64,000 nucleotides of DNA from NCBI GenBank assembly GCA_036346245.1, contig CM070757.1, positions 10,270,399 through 10,334,398 of the forward strand. The letters are read 5' to 3'. The notes under the pieces were generated by a model, which was given only the letters and a program-made list of their open reading frames with translations, did no database searches and was not told where the DNA came from. Positions within the stretch are counted from its first letter, which is position 1, and each line of letters begins with the position of its first letter. Of this stretch, positions 1 through 12,499 are shown piece by piece. The position numbers were made by a program, and so were the translations under genes. This DNA is from Bonia amplexicaulis (Eukaryota > Streptophyta > Magnoliopsida > Poales > Poaceae).

Positions 1-468
1 CGTCTCCAGGCATATAAATAGATAGACTGATAACTGACATGATTAAAACAGCCATTTACCCACTGGTAACTGACATATTCAACTAGCCATTTATCCACTG
101 GTGCCTGTCATCAAACCCCCAATAAAGCCTAAAATTCAAACGTTGGAATCTCATTCAAACATAGAGAAAGTGGTGCAGAGTTCAGCAAAAATAGAGATAG
201 ATTTGGTCTGTCAAGTGGCGCGCCACGTCCAAGTCACATGTCACACGATTTTCGCGCAAAAATACGTGTATATGCGCGTGCGCGTGCGTGCACGTGTGTG
301 TGACTAGACAGAACCCTCCACATACCATCTCTATCCATATTCAAGGAGTTGTGAGGACTCCACCTTATAAATTGGTCTTCCTCACCTTGCCTTACCAATA
401 TGGTACTAAACCATGCATGCTTTGGAATTAAGGAAATGAGCAATAATTAAATTGGCCAATTTCTAACA
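1..468 (-). repeat. 3' LTR of the Copia element (partial)
   Basis: Matches 4092-4559 base for base with scattered differences. On the minus strand it begins TGTTAGAAATTGG directly after the polypurine tract at about 469-481. The rest of the LTR, about 430 bp judged from the other copy, lies outside the window. Confidence 0.92.
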
Positions 469-1027
469 ATCCCCCACCAATTCCAAAGTAAGAAATAAAT
501 ATATGACAAAGATATTGTGCATAAGTACTGTTAATATACCAGTCTTTTAGTGTAAGTCTCATACGGGTTGAAGTTGCACTTGGAATGATAAGATTCATCT
601 TCTCACAGCTGATGAATGGACTATGCCTTGAATTTACAGTTTTTCATAATCAGATTTCACTTGAAATCTCAACTAGTACTAGGCTGCCAATGAACCACGC
701 CTAAACGGGGCGTTATATAGTCATGCTCCCTCATCTTCTCATGAGCTTTCTAGAGAATGCCCCGTTCTCATGAACTAGACCACACAGTTAAGCTCAAGTA
801 TGTGTATTCTTTCTAGGTATCCTGTAGGCTAATACATTTTCCTCATTTCGACAACAGAATACATTAAGACTTTATGCCAGCCTTCCATACAGTCAAAAGT
901 ACATTGTTTATTAGGATATGGGTACAATAAATATGTACTCTCTTGTTACAACATTAATTTGTTTTCCACATTGCCTAAGTCTCGGGATCTCCGATCAAGA
1001 AGGTATGGGTTACTATTGTGATGTAAC
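469..1027 (-). other. Copia 3' internal non-coding region
   Basis: No coding sequence is visible. This is the stretch between the RNase H tail and the 3' LTR, ending in the polypurine tract. A reverse-complement relative of much of it (about 480-830) lies at 49724-50088, next to another LTR of the same family. Confidence 0.75.
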
Positions 1028-3618
1028 TTAAATGGGCCTCATTCCCATATCCATAGATGCAACAGAAATCGATTTCTGTGCTAACCCCTTTGTAAAAGGG
1101 TCTGTCAGATTTTTCTTAGTGTGAATATAGTTCATAGCGATCACTCCGGAGTTTCTCAATTTTCTGACAGATTTAAGCCTATGCTTTACATGTCTAGAGG
1201 ACTTCATGTTATCCTTTATACATGTTATAGTCTCTGAAAGAGTCTTTGGCACATCATCCACGAGGTATACAATAAAGTCGTCACCAAAGGTTTTCTCAAC
1301 CCTTTGTCTCTTGCTGCTGCGAGGAGCTTCTACGACTAGATTATTATCCTCCTCAGAGATATCACATATTGGTTCAGAAATGATGTGAAGTTCAGAAGTT
1401 TCATTATTCTCACTTTGAATATTATCAGATTGAACATTCTCTATTCGTTAAGTACTGCCTGATGTTCTCATAGGAAAGATATTCTCAAAGAATGAAGCAT
1501 CTCTAGACTCCATTATTGTATTAGCAATAATCTCAGGAGTTTCTATTTAACTACTAAAAATCTATAGGTCGTGCTATTTTGAGCATATCCTAGAAAAATG
1601 CAATCGACTGTTTTTTGTCCAAGTTTTCTCTTTTTCTGCAATGGTATATTGACTTTTGCCAAACACCCCCAAGTTCGCAGAAAATTAACATTAGATTTTC
1701 TCCCCTTCCATCCCTCATACGGAGTAATCTCACTCTTTTAGTGATTACTCTGTTAGGACCTAAAGTTGTGTTAGAATAGCTTCCCCACCATGCCTTAGGC
1801 ATACCGGCACTCTCTAACATGGCATTAATCAAATCTGTTAGTGTCCGGTTTTTCCTCTTAGCTACCCCGTTTGATTGGGGTGAATATGGTGGTGTAAATT
1901 CATGGACTATTCCATACTCAGAACAGAATTGGGAGAATTCATGAGAAACATACTCACCTCCATGATCAGCATCAATCTTTTTATTTTATTTTCTAGTTGG
2001 TTCTCAACCTCGGCCTTATAAGTTTTAAAGTAGTTTAAAGCTTCATCATTAGTTTTCAGCAAATACACACAGTAGTAGCATGTTGCATCATCAATAAAAG
2101 TTAGAGAATATCTTTTGCCTTCTTTTGTCAATAATCCATTCATTTCACACAAATCTAAATGAATAAGATCTAAAGGTGCTAAGTTCTTTTCATTCTCTAA
2201 TCTCTTAAAGGGTTTTCGAGGTTGCTTTGCTTACACACATGACTGGCACTTTGATCCTTTGATAATTTCACATTTTGGAGTTAAATCTAATCTAAACATT
2301 CTAGCAATACTATCAAAACCAATATGACAGAAACGAGAATACCAAATATTTGCCTCACATTTATTTAAACCAGTTGCAATATTCAAATTATAACAAGACT
2401 CTAAAATACTTAGGCGGAACAAGCCTCCGCTCTTATAGCCTTTACAAACAAATTTTCTGAACTTAGACATTACAATTTTATTTAACTCAAAGACTAGCTT
2501 ATAATCATCCCTGCATAGGAGAGAACCACTAGCGAGGTTCTTCTTTATTGTAGGAGCATGTTGCACGTTCTTCAAGTGGATAGTCTTCCATGAAGTAAGC
2601 TTTAGATCCACCGTGCCAACACCAAGAACAGAAGCATGCGACCCATTTTTCATTAGGATGGAGGAAGCCCCTGCTGCCTGGTAAGAAGAAAACAAGGAAA
2701 TATCAGAACATACGTGAACATTAGCACCAGTATCAACCCACCACTCAGTAGATTGACATGCTGAAAAGACAACAGGTGGATTACCATACCCTCCTAAAGT
2801 CGAGGCCTCGCCTATGATCACGTTGACAACCTTCTTATTTGGTTGTTCACCATATCTGATCTTGCGGAAGCGACAGTCCTTCGCCATATGATTGTCTTTT
2901 CCGCATACAAAGCAGGTGATGTCCTTTAAATCCTTTTTCTCGGTTTTCTTCTTAAAGCTAGTTGTCTTGTTCGGTGTGTTGGATTTGTACTTCTTAGCAA
3001 CAGTCTTTTTATGTATGACGTTTGCATTGTTCTGGCTAGAGGTGCTAGGTGCATCTTTTGCTCTTGCTTTTTCTTTCACATCGAGGGCTGCAATAAGATC
3101 CTCAACAGAAATCTCTTCCCTCTTATGTTTCAAGCTAGTAGCAAAATCCCGCCAAGAGGCAAGGAGTTTAGCAACGATGCCTGCAGCCACAAACTTTGGA
3201 TGCAACACACAGCCCAGGTGCGCAATCTCACCGACTAGTAGCTGCAGATCATGAGCTTGTCTAACTACGGATTTAGCCCCATCCATGCTAAAGTCGAAAA
3301 ATTGCTCACACATGTAGAGCCAACGACCTGCCTCTGCCTCTGTATATTGTGCTTTAGTGCATCCCACAATTCTATGGCGAACTTGAAGTCCATGTACACA
3401 TCATAGAGCTGATCTGCCAGAATAGTCAGAATGCAGCCAAGAGCAGTGTTGTTCGCATTTTCAAACTGCATGAACTGCTCAATCGTAAATGGATACTACG
3501 GGTGGATAACCCACCACAGCCCCAAAGACATGAGCCAAAACTTGGCTCTAGTATGCCATCTACGAAAGTTCTAACTAGAAAACCTCTCATGTTTCATCGC
3601 ATCAGAAACACTAGCCAT
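1028..3618 (-). pseudogene. Copia gag-pol pseudogene lacking reverse transcriptase
   Basis: Gag appears to start at the ATG ending at 3618 (MASVSDAMK...), with an early in-frame stop and a frameshift near 3367. The longest open stretch (3367-2231, 378 codons) holds the end of gag, a CCHC zinc knuckle (CFVCGKDNHMAKDC, residues 152-165), a retroviral-type aspartic protease motif WWVDTGA (catalytic D at 212) and the GAG-pre-integrase CHIG/CXXC pattern (residues 347-377). A stop follows. The integrase core continues at about 2230-1590 through a frameshift (LTFIDDATCYYCVYLL, then the HGGEYVS and SPQSNGVAKRKNRTL motifs). From the linker the sequence reaches YLVDDVPKT and within a few codons enters the RNase H tail (KSSRHVKHRLKSVRKLRNSGVIAMNY). 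The whole reverse transcriptase and most of RNase H are therefore missing. Confidence 0.9.
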
Positions 3619-3657
3619 TGCTGTATTGCAACAAAATTCGCAATAAGGTTTCTAGAT

Positions 3658-4559
3658 TGTTACAAATGTGGGCAATATTTTAATTCCAAATTTTATGAAG
3701 AGACAAATACAATAAACTAGTGATGCAGAACTTACTACTAACAGCAGGCTACTCATCATACTTCAGAATATACTCAACAAAATACAATAACTAAGTCGTA
3801 GGTGCGCGCGAACGACTTACTCGTTAGCCTAAAGAAGAACAGGAAGCCACGCAGGCTTGACGCAGTGCAGAACGTAGATGACGCAGTGCAGTGAGCAGTC
3901 GCGCAGATGCACTGCCCAAAAACCTTATTGCCGCCCCTGAAGGTACTCTCTGCGGCAACGGTTCGGAGATAGCTGCTCTCCCTCCTTCCAGGTGCACATC
4001 TGGAAGAAAGGTCGATGAGATTCAGACAGCACAATACTCGAGCACAAAATCGTAGAGAAGGAAATGGAGGCAGTGAGATTCTCACACATACTCTGGACAT
4101 CTCCAGGCGTATAAATAGACAGATTGATAATTGACATGATTAAAACAGCCATTTACCCACTGGTAACTGACACATTCAACCAGCCTTTTATCCACTGGTA
4201 ACTGTCTGTCATCAAAACCCCAATAAAACCTCAAATTCAAACGTTTGAATCTCATTCAAACACAGAGAGAGTGGTGCAGAGTTCAGCAAAAATAGAGATA
4301 GACTTGGTCTACCAAGTGGCGCGCCATGTCCAAGTCACAAGTCACACGATTTTCACGTGAAAATACGTGTATACGTGCGTGCGCGTGTGTGTGACTAGAC
4401 AGAACCCTCCACATACCATCTCTATCCATATTCAAGGAGTGGTGAGGACTCTACCTTATAAATTGATCTTCCTCAGCTTGACTTAGCAATATGGTACTAA
4501 GCCATACATACTTTGAAATTAAGGAAATGGACCATAATTAAATGAGCCAATTTCTAACA
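3658..4559 (-). repeat. 5' LTR of the Copia element (about 902 bp)
   Basis: The right border (CTAACA, 4559) is fixed by alignment to the left LTR. The left border is placed at TGTTACAAATG (3658), giving TGTTA...TAACA ends. The same end is seen in the family copy at 50089-51017. No standard TGGTATCAGAGC primer site is visible beside it, so the left border is an inference. Confidence 0.75.
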
Positions 4560-5991
4560 TTTTCGACATGTGATTTGAAACAACAAGATCATAATACCTA
4601 TGATTCTTTTGTAACATGCCAAAAACCTATGATTTTCTGCTACATGGCCACAAAATCTAATGGTTTACGAAACTTGCCAAAAAATTAAGATTTTGCAGTG
4701 ATAGAACTATAAAAGTGAATTTTCAAGAGCAGCTATAAACCTTAGGGTAGTTGAAGCTTAATTAGCATGCAGTGCCATTAAAATAAACTTAGCTAAACGC
4801 TAACCATGCACCTGGTTTATTTAGCATGGGTGGGAAAATTACATCCTAAAGGCATTGACACTATCACGGACGATTTGGAGTCCTTGTTGCGTTTATTGGC
4901 ACTGGGCAGGTGTCCGTGTCACAGATCAATGATAAGAGGTGACTGAAAAAAATCCGGGTGCAGGAGGGAGCGATGTACACGGTGGCCGGGCCTCTTTGAT
5001 TTACATGATTATTAAAATATAGAAATAGAAAAAGCACAATAGTAGAATAGAAACACACATGCAAACCAGAGGATCAAAAACCGAGGATTGAAAAAATGAG
5101 GCTAAAGTAGATGTTTGATTCCTTTGAATATCATGCGATTTCATCGGAATGGTACAATAAATCTAAGGAATTCGATCAATCAATTCCTTTGAATCAAACG
5201 CAATTGCCGTGCAAAATCTTGTAGGAATAAGATCCATGTGTTTTCCCTCAAAATTCCTTTGAATCAAAGAGGCCTCAAATATTACGAGTAGGAAATCAAC
5301 CAAATTATAAAATAGGCATTTGAGACATTTTGTACACAGATTAATCTTCTTAGAGAAACAATTGAATGAAAACGGGTAGTATGCATGTTCCGTTCGCACG
5401 ACTGTCCGCTAGCATTTTATTTTACAGGGTATAACAAAGAAAATGATGTAATAATTACGAATTTCTAGATAAAGGATATAAAGAATCCAAGTATATATAG
5501 ATAATATAGAAGATCGCACCATATCCACGTGTACTTCTCTATAACTGCAGACTTTCCATGAATTAATAAAAACAAAAGTATAATAATATACACAAGTTTT
5601 CTGATTCACCACATGGAAATGTATTATATAGAAAAACTAATGATCAAAGATATATTGGAGACTGTGTTAATGTTTGAAACGACAAGTAAATGAAACTAGA
5701 GGTAGTGGCAAGAAGGAGCATTGCATTTGACAGCTTGCGTTAACTGCAATATACACCTGGAGGAACTAGTTGTTATCAATCTATTATTATGGAATAACTA
5801 GAAAATTGTTCGCTAAACTCACATTCGCTTTTAGAGGCTAATGATCTACGCGTGTAGGAGTTGCACATGAATTAAATAGGAAATAATTAAATTCATTAGG
5901 AATACAGGAGAACCATGTAAAACACGCACACGTGTGTATGTGTGTGAGAAATGAATTCTAGGATACTATTGACCATATTCTTACTTGCATA
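4560..5991. other. Intergenic, no gene seen
   Basis: AT-rich sequence with no convincing coding frame. The only structure noted is the MITE-like patch at 5085-5275. Confidence 0.6.
5085..5275. repeat. MITE-like patch with repeated ATTCCTTTGAATC
   Basis: The words ATTCCTTTGAAT(C) occur at about 5118, 5183 and 5253, and the segment ends AATCAAAGAGGCC, a phrase familiar from grass MITEs. Terminal inverted repeats and a target duplication were not established. Confidence 0.35.
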
Positions 5992-6395
5992 CACTACCAC
6001 AGAAAATGTCATTATAGATGATTCAAAACCATCATCATAGACGGATTCTGAACCGTCTGAATTTATGTGTCTGTGATAACAGGTGGTTATCACAGACGAT
6101 TCTTAAATCATTTGTGATAAGTTATCACAGACAGTTAATACCAAAAACCATTTATGATATATCAGATATCACAGACAGTTCTTAAACATAGTCATTTGTG
6201 ATATCTGATATATCATAGACGGCAAATACAAAAAATCATCTTTGATATGTCATATGTCACAGACGGTTCTTAAGTATAGTTGTCTGTGATATCTTATATT
6301 TCACAGACGGTTAATACAAAAATCGTCTGTGATATGTCATATATCACAGACGGTTGATGCTACAAACCATTTGTGATAGCTATTTAAACAGCTAT
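5992..6395. repeat. CACTA left terminus and subterminal repeats
   Basis: CACTACCACAG at 5992 is followed by more than ten copies, in both orientations, of a 12-14-bp word like ATCACAGACGGTT, spaced by short AT-rich stretches. Such arrays are the transposase-binding sites of CACTA elements. For the minus-strand gene beside it this is the 3' terminus. Confidence 0.88.
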
Positions 6396-6593
6396 AATAT
6401 TTTTTGTTTTCGACTAGCCTTAGGAAATGCTAACCATGCCCTTTGAAAATAAACAAACATACCACATATATAGTATATGACAATCATTACATAGATCTTA
6501 TAAATGAATTAAACTACTGAATGAAGTTCAATTGAATAAATTGTTTGATTAAGCACAATTAAGTGATTACAATTGTATCAAATGTTTAAATAT

Positions 6594-9519
6594 CTAATCA
6601 TTATCGCCGGGGTTGAACTCTCCATATGGGTTAATAACCTCCGCCATCAAAAATTTGGAGAGCTTGCCTCGAACTTCGGCGAGGTTGTCAAGATCGTATG
6701 CACTTGAGTCGAATTCTACGCCCTGTCTCTAGGAATGTTAAATTCATTAGCATATATAGACATATACAGAAATTGATGATCACGAAATAAATATTGGCAG
6801 GTTGACAAACCTCTGGATCTTTCGTCTTAGTGCCCATGATTTTCTCCATATATCTGCAAACGTAGAATCCACATATGTTACTCTGTAGCCACTGGTAGCA
6901 CTGCTAAAATAGAATTACGAAGTGTGATATAGGATTGTTGTGTTGTAGCAGGTACCAGAAATTTTGTCCTGTTTCGCAGTGTGATACTGGATTCCTTGTG
7001 TCTCCCTCTCTGGGCAACGTAAACGTTGAACAACCTACGTGATTCCAAAAATTTAGCCTCGGCCATTGCAAACGAAGGGAAGACTACAATAGTTATATAT
7101 AGAGGAAATGACTTTACCTATGAATTGCTTGTTGCACAAGGGTGAAATCATAGTTGCTCATCAGTAAGGAATCAAGGTATATTATCTTGCTCCACTTGGT
7201 ACAATCACAATCAGAATCCAGTGAGACATAGTCATGTATGTCGCCATATTGATTAATTCTAAATTCATGTTGCGTATAAAATACAAATAAAACTTGTATG
7301 GCAACTAGTGAAGCACTTACCCCTAGTTGAAGGGTACCATGATGTACTCCTTGTCACTCTGTGCAAGCAGTCCCTTCATTATGTAATCTTCAATGAAGAA
7401 TGTGTTGTCCTTGATGCATTGCTCAGAGACCAAGTGTGGGTCAAAGAAACCCACCGGTAGTCACCATCGTCGGACTTGTTGGATCATGGATCTATACATA
7501 AGTAATGAGTTACGACATTTATCGATATTATGTAAATGTTGAACTTGATTGTGTAGTACACTTATAGTGTCTAGCATCATAGAAGTGAGGCATCGAGTTC
7601 GTCGATGTTGAATGGTAAGAATAAGTTTTTAAATGTCATAACAAAGTAGCCCAAGCCGTGGAGGAAATGTGCCTCGGTGTATCTCATAGTGAATCCACTT
7701 TGTTGGTTTGGCTTCTTGTTAGACCTCTACATGTACCAAGCATGCAAAGACCCGTAAACCATTCCAAGGCTAGACAATTATGACTCAAAGACCAACAACA
7801 CTCCGAGCTAGAACTTCCAGGACCCGGGAGGCACCATAATCTTATTCGGTTGGGTCTTAGCGTGGGCCTTAGCATCTCGCTTGCGATACATCTTCGATGT
7901 CATCTTCACGGGAGCCGATGCAACGGACTTCTGCAGCGGAGCTTGAGGTGGAGTCATAGAGGGTTCTATTTGATAGGGATGGTCGTGTGGAGATCATGGC
8001 ACGAAAGGGTCCAGGGCAATTCCCTCTTGGGCCACTGAATGAATGTTTGGATGGCATCCCCTAGTGTCATGATCTCTTCGTTTGAGGCTTCTCAAGAGGG
8101 ACGGCCCTGAAAATGTCTTTAATCATGTCCACCTCGACCTTGACGAAACCAATCCCTAGCTAGGCACTGTGTACCTATATCCCTGACAGGCATGGATACA
8201 CCATCCCCCGCCCAACATTAATGGAAATGGATCCAACAAGCCTGACTCTGAGGATGCACGGCGTGGCTCCGACATAATGATACACGATGAGTTAAGGCGT
8301 TCACCAAGTATATCTATGTAGCATTCTAAATATGTATATTACCTGAATATCGTCGATAGGTAAGCTGGCATCACTATGTTTAGATTGTGGCGTAGACGCA
8401 CAGCTACTCCGATGTTGAGAAGGACTGGGTATCATAGTAACGGTGTGGCTTGTGAGTGGTTACAGACTTCTCTTAGTTCTTCCCTCAATGAATCTCTCTC
8501 CTTGAAATATGGGAGTTATCTCCTGAAGTTTTACACCAAAATCCTGTTTCATACAATCCTCGTACTCGGCCTTAGATCTCTTCCTACTCCTATACATCTT
8601 GGAATCATTTGGGAATCCATGCCTCTAAGATACGTAAACCCCTATGCCTCGCGTGTGACCTAGGTGCTCCTTATTTCCTAAAGCCGTCGATAGTATATTC
8701 TTATCCCTGACTGCTTCGAAGGAGCCTTTGGAAGATTTGGTAGTCAATATTTGCTACAAGAGGTAATCATATTATTTTAGACCCCATGAAGTTTTGGACC
8801 TATTAACAACTAGGTAGTTTAACATATCTTACCAAGCATGTCTGTGGGGTTATTGTAAGAGGCAACGCCTGAAGATGTGGTTGATAACCTTGCTTTTAAC
8901 CAGCTTTGAGTGCGCTCGTTTGTGATCCTAGTAAATGGTGGGGAGGCCTTCGGTCAATTGCAACCTCGCCCTTCATCCTACATTGCCGTATTTTACCCAC
9001 TACCCAGTCTGTGGGGTGAGTGTTTTGTGCCTGGAGAGCCTTGCGCACTGCACTTTCTTGTTGAAATTCGGTCATCGTCTTCATCCGCACAAAGGCCTCC
9101 CATATTTTCGATGACATGAAAGGATACCTCGTGAAGGGCGTGTGATCCTTGGTCACGTATTACATGACAAGTGTGCTCTTGAAGATTTTCCACGCTTTTT
9201 CCATTGTGAGGAGCACCTACTATCGCACGAGTCCCTATATTTCTACAAGAATCTCGAATGAGATTGTAATTTCCAACCACAGTGCACTTTTCTCGTCTTT
9301 TGTCGCTTTCCAGTTTGCTATGGTGATAAGGACTCGTTGCCTTCCAATTATCCCACAGGTAGTCCAAAATGTTGCCATTGCTTTCTTCAGTTGCAGAGAG
9401 ACCCCATCCAGAGAGACCACCGTGATGGTCATTCAGCCCTCTAGCCTTTTCGACACTCCTCTACCATGCTTAATTACCCCGGTGTTCAACGACGTCGATG
9501 GTGACGACGATGATGTCAT
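6594..9519 (-). pseudogene. CACTA Transposase_24 / Ulp1-type protease pseudogene
   Basis: The frame starting near 9519 (MTSSSSPSTSLNT) reads, through a TGA, into MATFWTTCGIIGRQRV and WKATKDEKSALWLEI, typical of the plant transposase family PF03004. It resumes at 9200-8890 with KAWKIFKSTLV, a stop, then WEAFVRMKTMTEFQQES and QNTHPTDWVVGKI. Further left on the minus strand are Ulp1/C48-peptidase-like pieces: GFFDPHLVSEQCIKDNTFF near 7450, IIYLDSLLMSNYDF near 7190, and a C-terminal end reading DLDNLAEVRGKLSKFLMAEVINPYGEFNPGDND before a TAG at 6594. Introns probably separate these blocks. At least three in-frame stops show it is dead. The family is part of the second gene of many grass CACTA elements. 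Confidence 0.82.
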
Positions 9520-9979
9520 CTCTCTTACAAGAAAAAACTAATTACAGTGAGCTGTGAGCATAAATATTGGCACACGGTTGATCTTAAAAGAAATAAGAAC
9601 ATTCGGTACATATATTATTGCTACAAGATCTGTTTGCAATACTAACATCCCAAATCACACAGCCCAGTGTCTTAGGAGGTTATACAAAGTAACTTACTCT
9701 GTAGAACCTGACACATTGAAATATGTGATTTGCCATTCTAAATAGATCTTATGGCAACAACAAAGTGAATCACAGAGGACACGAGTGTGTGATTTACTTT
9801 ATGCCCTTTGAAAGTCTCTTTGGAACACTAACATGCCATTCCAAATATATCTTGTAGCAATAGATCATTCCCTAGCTATTTTTTATTATTATTTCCACCA
9901 CAACTTCCATCCTCATAACTCTCACAATTTGTTTCTCCCTAACTAGGATTTTAAGTGACATGATATGTATTTCTTAATA
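9520..9979. other. CACTA internal sequence, no gene seen
   Basis: AT-rich DNA between the transposase pseudogene and the nested Gypsy. It ends with the target duplication ACTAC at 9980-9984. Confidence 0.55.
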
Positions 9980-9984
9980 ACTAC

Positions 9985-10227
9985 TGTTGTAGGGGTGGCC
10001 CCTACCTAAGCCCAGTCGGCCTGTTAGAAGGCTGTAAAGCCCAATATGGGACATATGTAATGACATAAATACCCTAGAGGGGGTTACTCAGGTGTAAGGG
10101 CAGGGTTGTAAGAACACTCTCCATGTGGATATATATATACGATACAGGCCATGGGGAAACCCTAAACATTGCTCACCTAACTCTCCACTACCATATCTCT
10201 CTCTATATTTGGTCTGTAACCACAACA
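9985..10227 (+). repeat. Gypsy 5' LTR (243 bp)
   Basis: TGTTGTAGGGGTGGCCCC...CCACAACA. Nearly identical to 18706-18946 and related in reverse orientation to the solo LTR at 55935-56176. The border is fixed by the ACTAC duplication. Confidence 0.96.
10126..10140 (+). promoter_or_regulatory. TATA-like element in the Gypsy LTR
   Basis: GTGGATATATATATAC lies about 90 bp before the LTR end, a plausible position for an LTR promoter. The same run (GATATATATATAC) is kept in the right LTR near 18850. No experimental support. Confidence 0.4.
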
Positions 10228-10229
10228 GT

Positions 10230-10246
10230 TGGCGCCGTCCGTGGGG
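10230..10246 (+). other. Primer binding site of the Gypsy element
   Basis: TGGCGCCGTCCGTGGGG begins two bases after the 5' LTR. TGGCGCC... primer sites are usual in plant Gypsy elements. The tRNA was not assigned. Confidence 0.8.
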
Positions 10247-10279
10247 AGGACAAGAGCAAGCCTCAAGATCTGAAGAAGG

Positions 10280-11640
10280 ATGGCACCGAAGAAAGCTTCA
10301 TCATCGACGGTGAAGAAGAAGAAGGGGAGCACGACGGACTCCCGTGTCAACACCAGGGCCTCGGTGTCAACAGTCGCGAGCGTGGACGGCGACACGGGCG
10401 CGGCAGTCACGAACATAGACGGTCATGGCGCGACGATCGACCTCGCCACCGCTGGGGCGATGGTCGGCACCACCCCGCGCGCGACGACCGACCCCACAGC
10501 CGGCGTGACGGTCGACACTGGCAACATCGACCGGGTAGTTGGGGGCGGCAACATCAATGCCCAAGCTGGCCTGACTACAGTCGGCATGGCCAGAGGACTT
10601 CAAGTTCCCTAGCACCATCGAGCCTTACAAAGGCGACACAGACCCTCGATGTTCGTGCACGTGTACGAGACTGCCATCGAAGCTGTAGGTGGAGATGACA
10701 CCACGAAGGCGAAGGGGCTCCCCCTCGCATTACAGGGATGGCGCTCTCTTGGTTTTTCACCATCGAGCCAAACTCCATCTACGCATGGGAACAGATCCGC
10801 GACCACCTCTATGACAACTTATAGGGGAACTATGTCGTGCGAGTCGACACGGATCAGCTCTTCGCGGTCAAGCAAAAGCCCTCGGAGAAGCTCCAGGAAT
10901 ACTTCAAGCGCTTCACGAAGGTCCGCTACCAGGTCAAGGATGTCAACAAGAAAACCATCATCAACGCAGCGGTACAGGGCGAAGCCAATCAAAACGGTGG
11001 CGAAGCTCTTTGACAAGATGGAAGAGTACACTAGGGCAGAAGAAGACGCACGGCGGCGCCAAGGTGACAACTCTGACACCAATCAGGCGGAAGGCACAGC
11101 GAAAAGCAGAGATTCGCCGAAGGAAGGCTCCTCGAAGGGCAAGCGTAAGCAGGAGCCATCCAAGGACGCCTCCGAGCGCAAGGATGCCCAACATAAGGAC
11201 TCGTCGGCCAACAGAAGTCTCAGAAAGCCTGCTATGTCTTCGACATTGAGGGCGGCTCCGAAGACAATGCCCCTGCTGGCCGCGGCGGCAAGGCTCGCCG
11301 GGGCCAGGGGCGGGGCGTGGCCGGGGTCGTGATGATAGGACCTGCGTGGAATACGACGACTAGCATCACGTCCAGTGGTGCGAGGTACATGGTCGAGGCA
11401 GCCACGACACGCGCGCGTGCACCACCATCGCGGCACCGGCGGCAGCCGCCGAGGATAGAAACCTCGAAGTGCGGCCACCCGTCGTGGCCCACGTTCAGCA
11501 ACCCCGGGAAGGCCTTTGCGGATCCAGGATCAGGAGTTGCAGCCTCAGGAGGGCCCCCTGCGGATTCAAACCCACATGTAGCAAGCTCAGGAAAGTCCCC
11601 TACGGATTCAAGCCCCGGAGGGAGCCTAGCGTAGGGTTAT
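10280..11640 (+). pseudogene. Gypsy gag pseudogene
   Basis: Starts ATGGCACCGAAGAAAGC with a low-complexity N-terminus (KASSSTVKKKKGSTTDSR). After a frameshift near 10590 come pieces typical of plant Gypsy gag: STIEPYKGDTDP, FTIEPNSIYAWEQIRDHLYDNL, DQLFAVKQKPSEKLQEYFKRF and VRYQVKDVNKKTIINAAVQG. They lie in different frames and are separated by stops. A charged Lys/Glu/Ser-rich tail follows (11040-11230), then a Gly/Ala/Arg-rich stretch. No clear zinc knuckle was seen. The protein would have formed the particle shell; in this state it cannot. Confidence 0.85.
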
Positions 11641-12268
11641 AAACGTCATCTCCGGGGGCTCCTTGCTGGAGTTCGCCTCGACGCGACAGCGGAAGGCCTA
11701 TGCGTGGAGGCTACACCGCGTGGCGGCATACCCAGTGTAGGCACCGTCGGACTGGGCGCAACACAAAATCACCTTCACACCCGCTGATGCCGAGGGCGTA
11801 GAGTTCCCCCACCAAGATCCCCTGGTCATCCAAGTCGCCATCGCAGGATGCGACGTTAAGCGCGTCCTAGTCGATGGAGGTAGCTCCGTGAACATTTTGT
11901 TCACAGCGGCCTTCGACTAGATGGGGATCCCCCGAAGTCGCTTAGGCCCCTCTGGAATTCCGCTGCAGGGTTTCGGAGGCCAGCCCCTGAGGGCGCTGGG
12001 CCAGATATGCCTACAGGTCTCCTTTGGTCGGGATGACAACGTAAGGAATGAAGACGTCACCTTTGACGTCGTCGATATCCTGTACCCTTACAACGCCATA
12101 TTGGGGCGACCGACCCCCAATTCCTTCGGGGCAGTCCCACAAGGCTTCCTATGCATGAAGCTCCTGGGCCCGTGGGGCATCATCATCGCCCACGACGACC
12201 AGGACATGGCCCGACGCATAGAGCTCGGTACCCGAGGCCCACACCACGAGGTTCAGCGGGACCCTTAG
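11641..12268 (+). pseudogene. Gypsy aspartic protease pseudogene
   Basis: Frame reading ISGGSLLEFASTRQRKAY, then KITFTPADAEGVEFPHQDPLVIQVAIAG and VLVDGGSSVNILFTAAFD, a TAG (11918-11920), MGIPRSRL, and YPYNAILGRPTPNSFGAVP. VDGGSS replaces the usual D-T/S-G motif, as is common in Tat-type Gypsy proteases, and ILGRP is the second conserved block. The stops at about 11748 and 11918 break the frame. Translation ends at the TAG near 12268, and the tandem arrays begin where reverse transcriptase would be expected. Confidence 0.82.
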
Positions 12269-12499
12269 GCCGGCACGCCAGCGCAAGGGCACTCGGGCTC
12301 CCACGTGAATCGCTCCAGCAGTAGAGGCTCCCACCGTGCCCCGCCTCGCCGCCACAGCAACGACAGTCGCTGCTGTTCCCACCCTCCAGCGATTAGTGGT
12401 TAGTACTCTGTCTTTTGTAATCGCTCACCCGCGCAAACAGGAATTCAATAAAGTTCATTTGCGAAACTAGTCTTGTTTCCTGCAAAAAAACACGCGGAG

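Larger units (their letters stand above)
1..4559 (-). mobile_element. Decayed Copia LTR retrotransposon, cut by window start
   Basis: Bases 1-468 and 4092-4559 are near-identical direct repeats, both ending in CTAACA, so they are the same part of two LTRs. Between them lie minus-strand gag, protease, integrase and RNase H tail sequences in Copia order. Just right of the left LTR is CCCCCACCAATTCC, a polypurine tract when read on the minus strand. The element therefore runs right to left, with its 5' LTR at 3658-4559 and its 3' LTR running off the window start. The target duplication cannot be checked. Stops, frameshifts and loss of the reverse transcriptase make it inactive. Confidence 0.93.

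Noticed and set aside
3502..3720. 72-codon plus-strand frame near the Copia gag start
   Set aside because: Antisense shadow of gag, covering its start region and the LTR junction.
5992..6395. Satellite DNA
   Set aside because: Alternating orientation and the CACTA terminus show these are subterminal repeats of a transposon.
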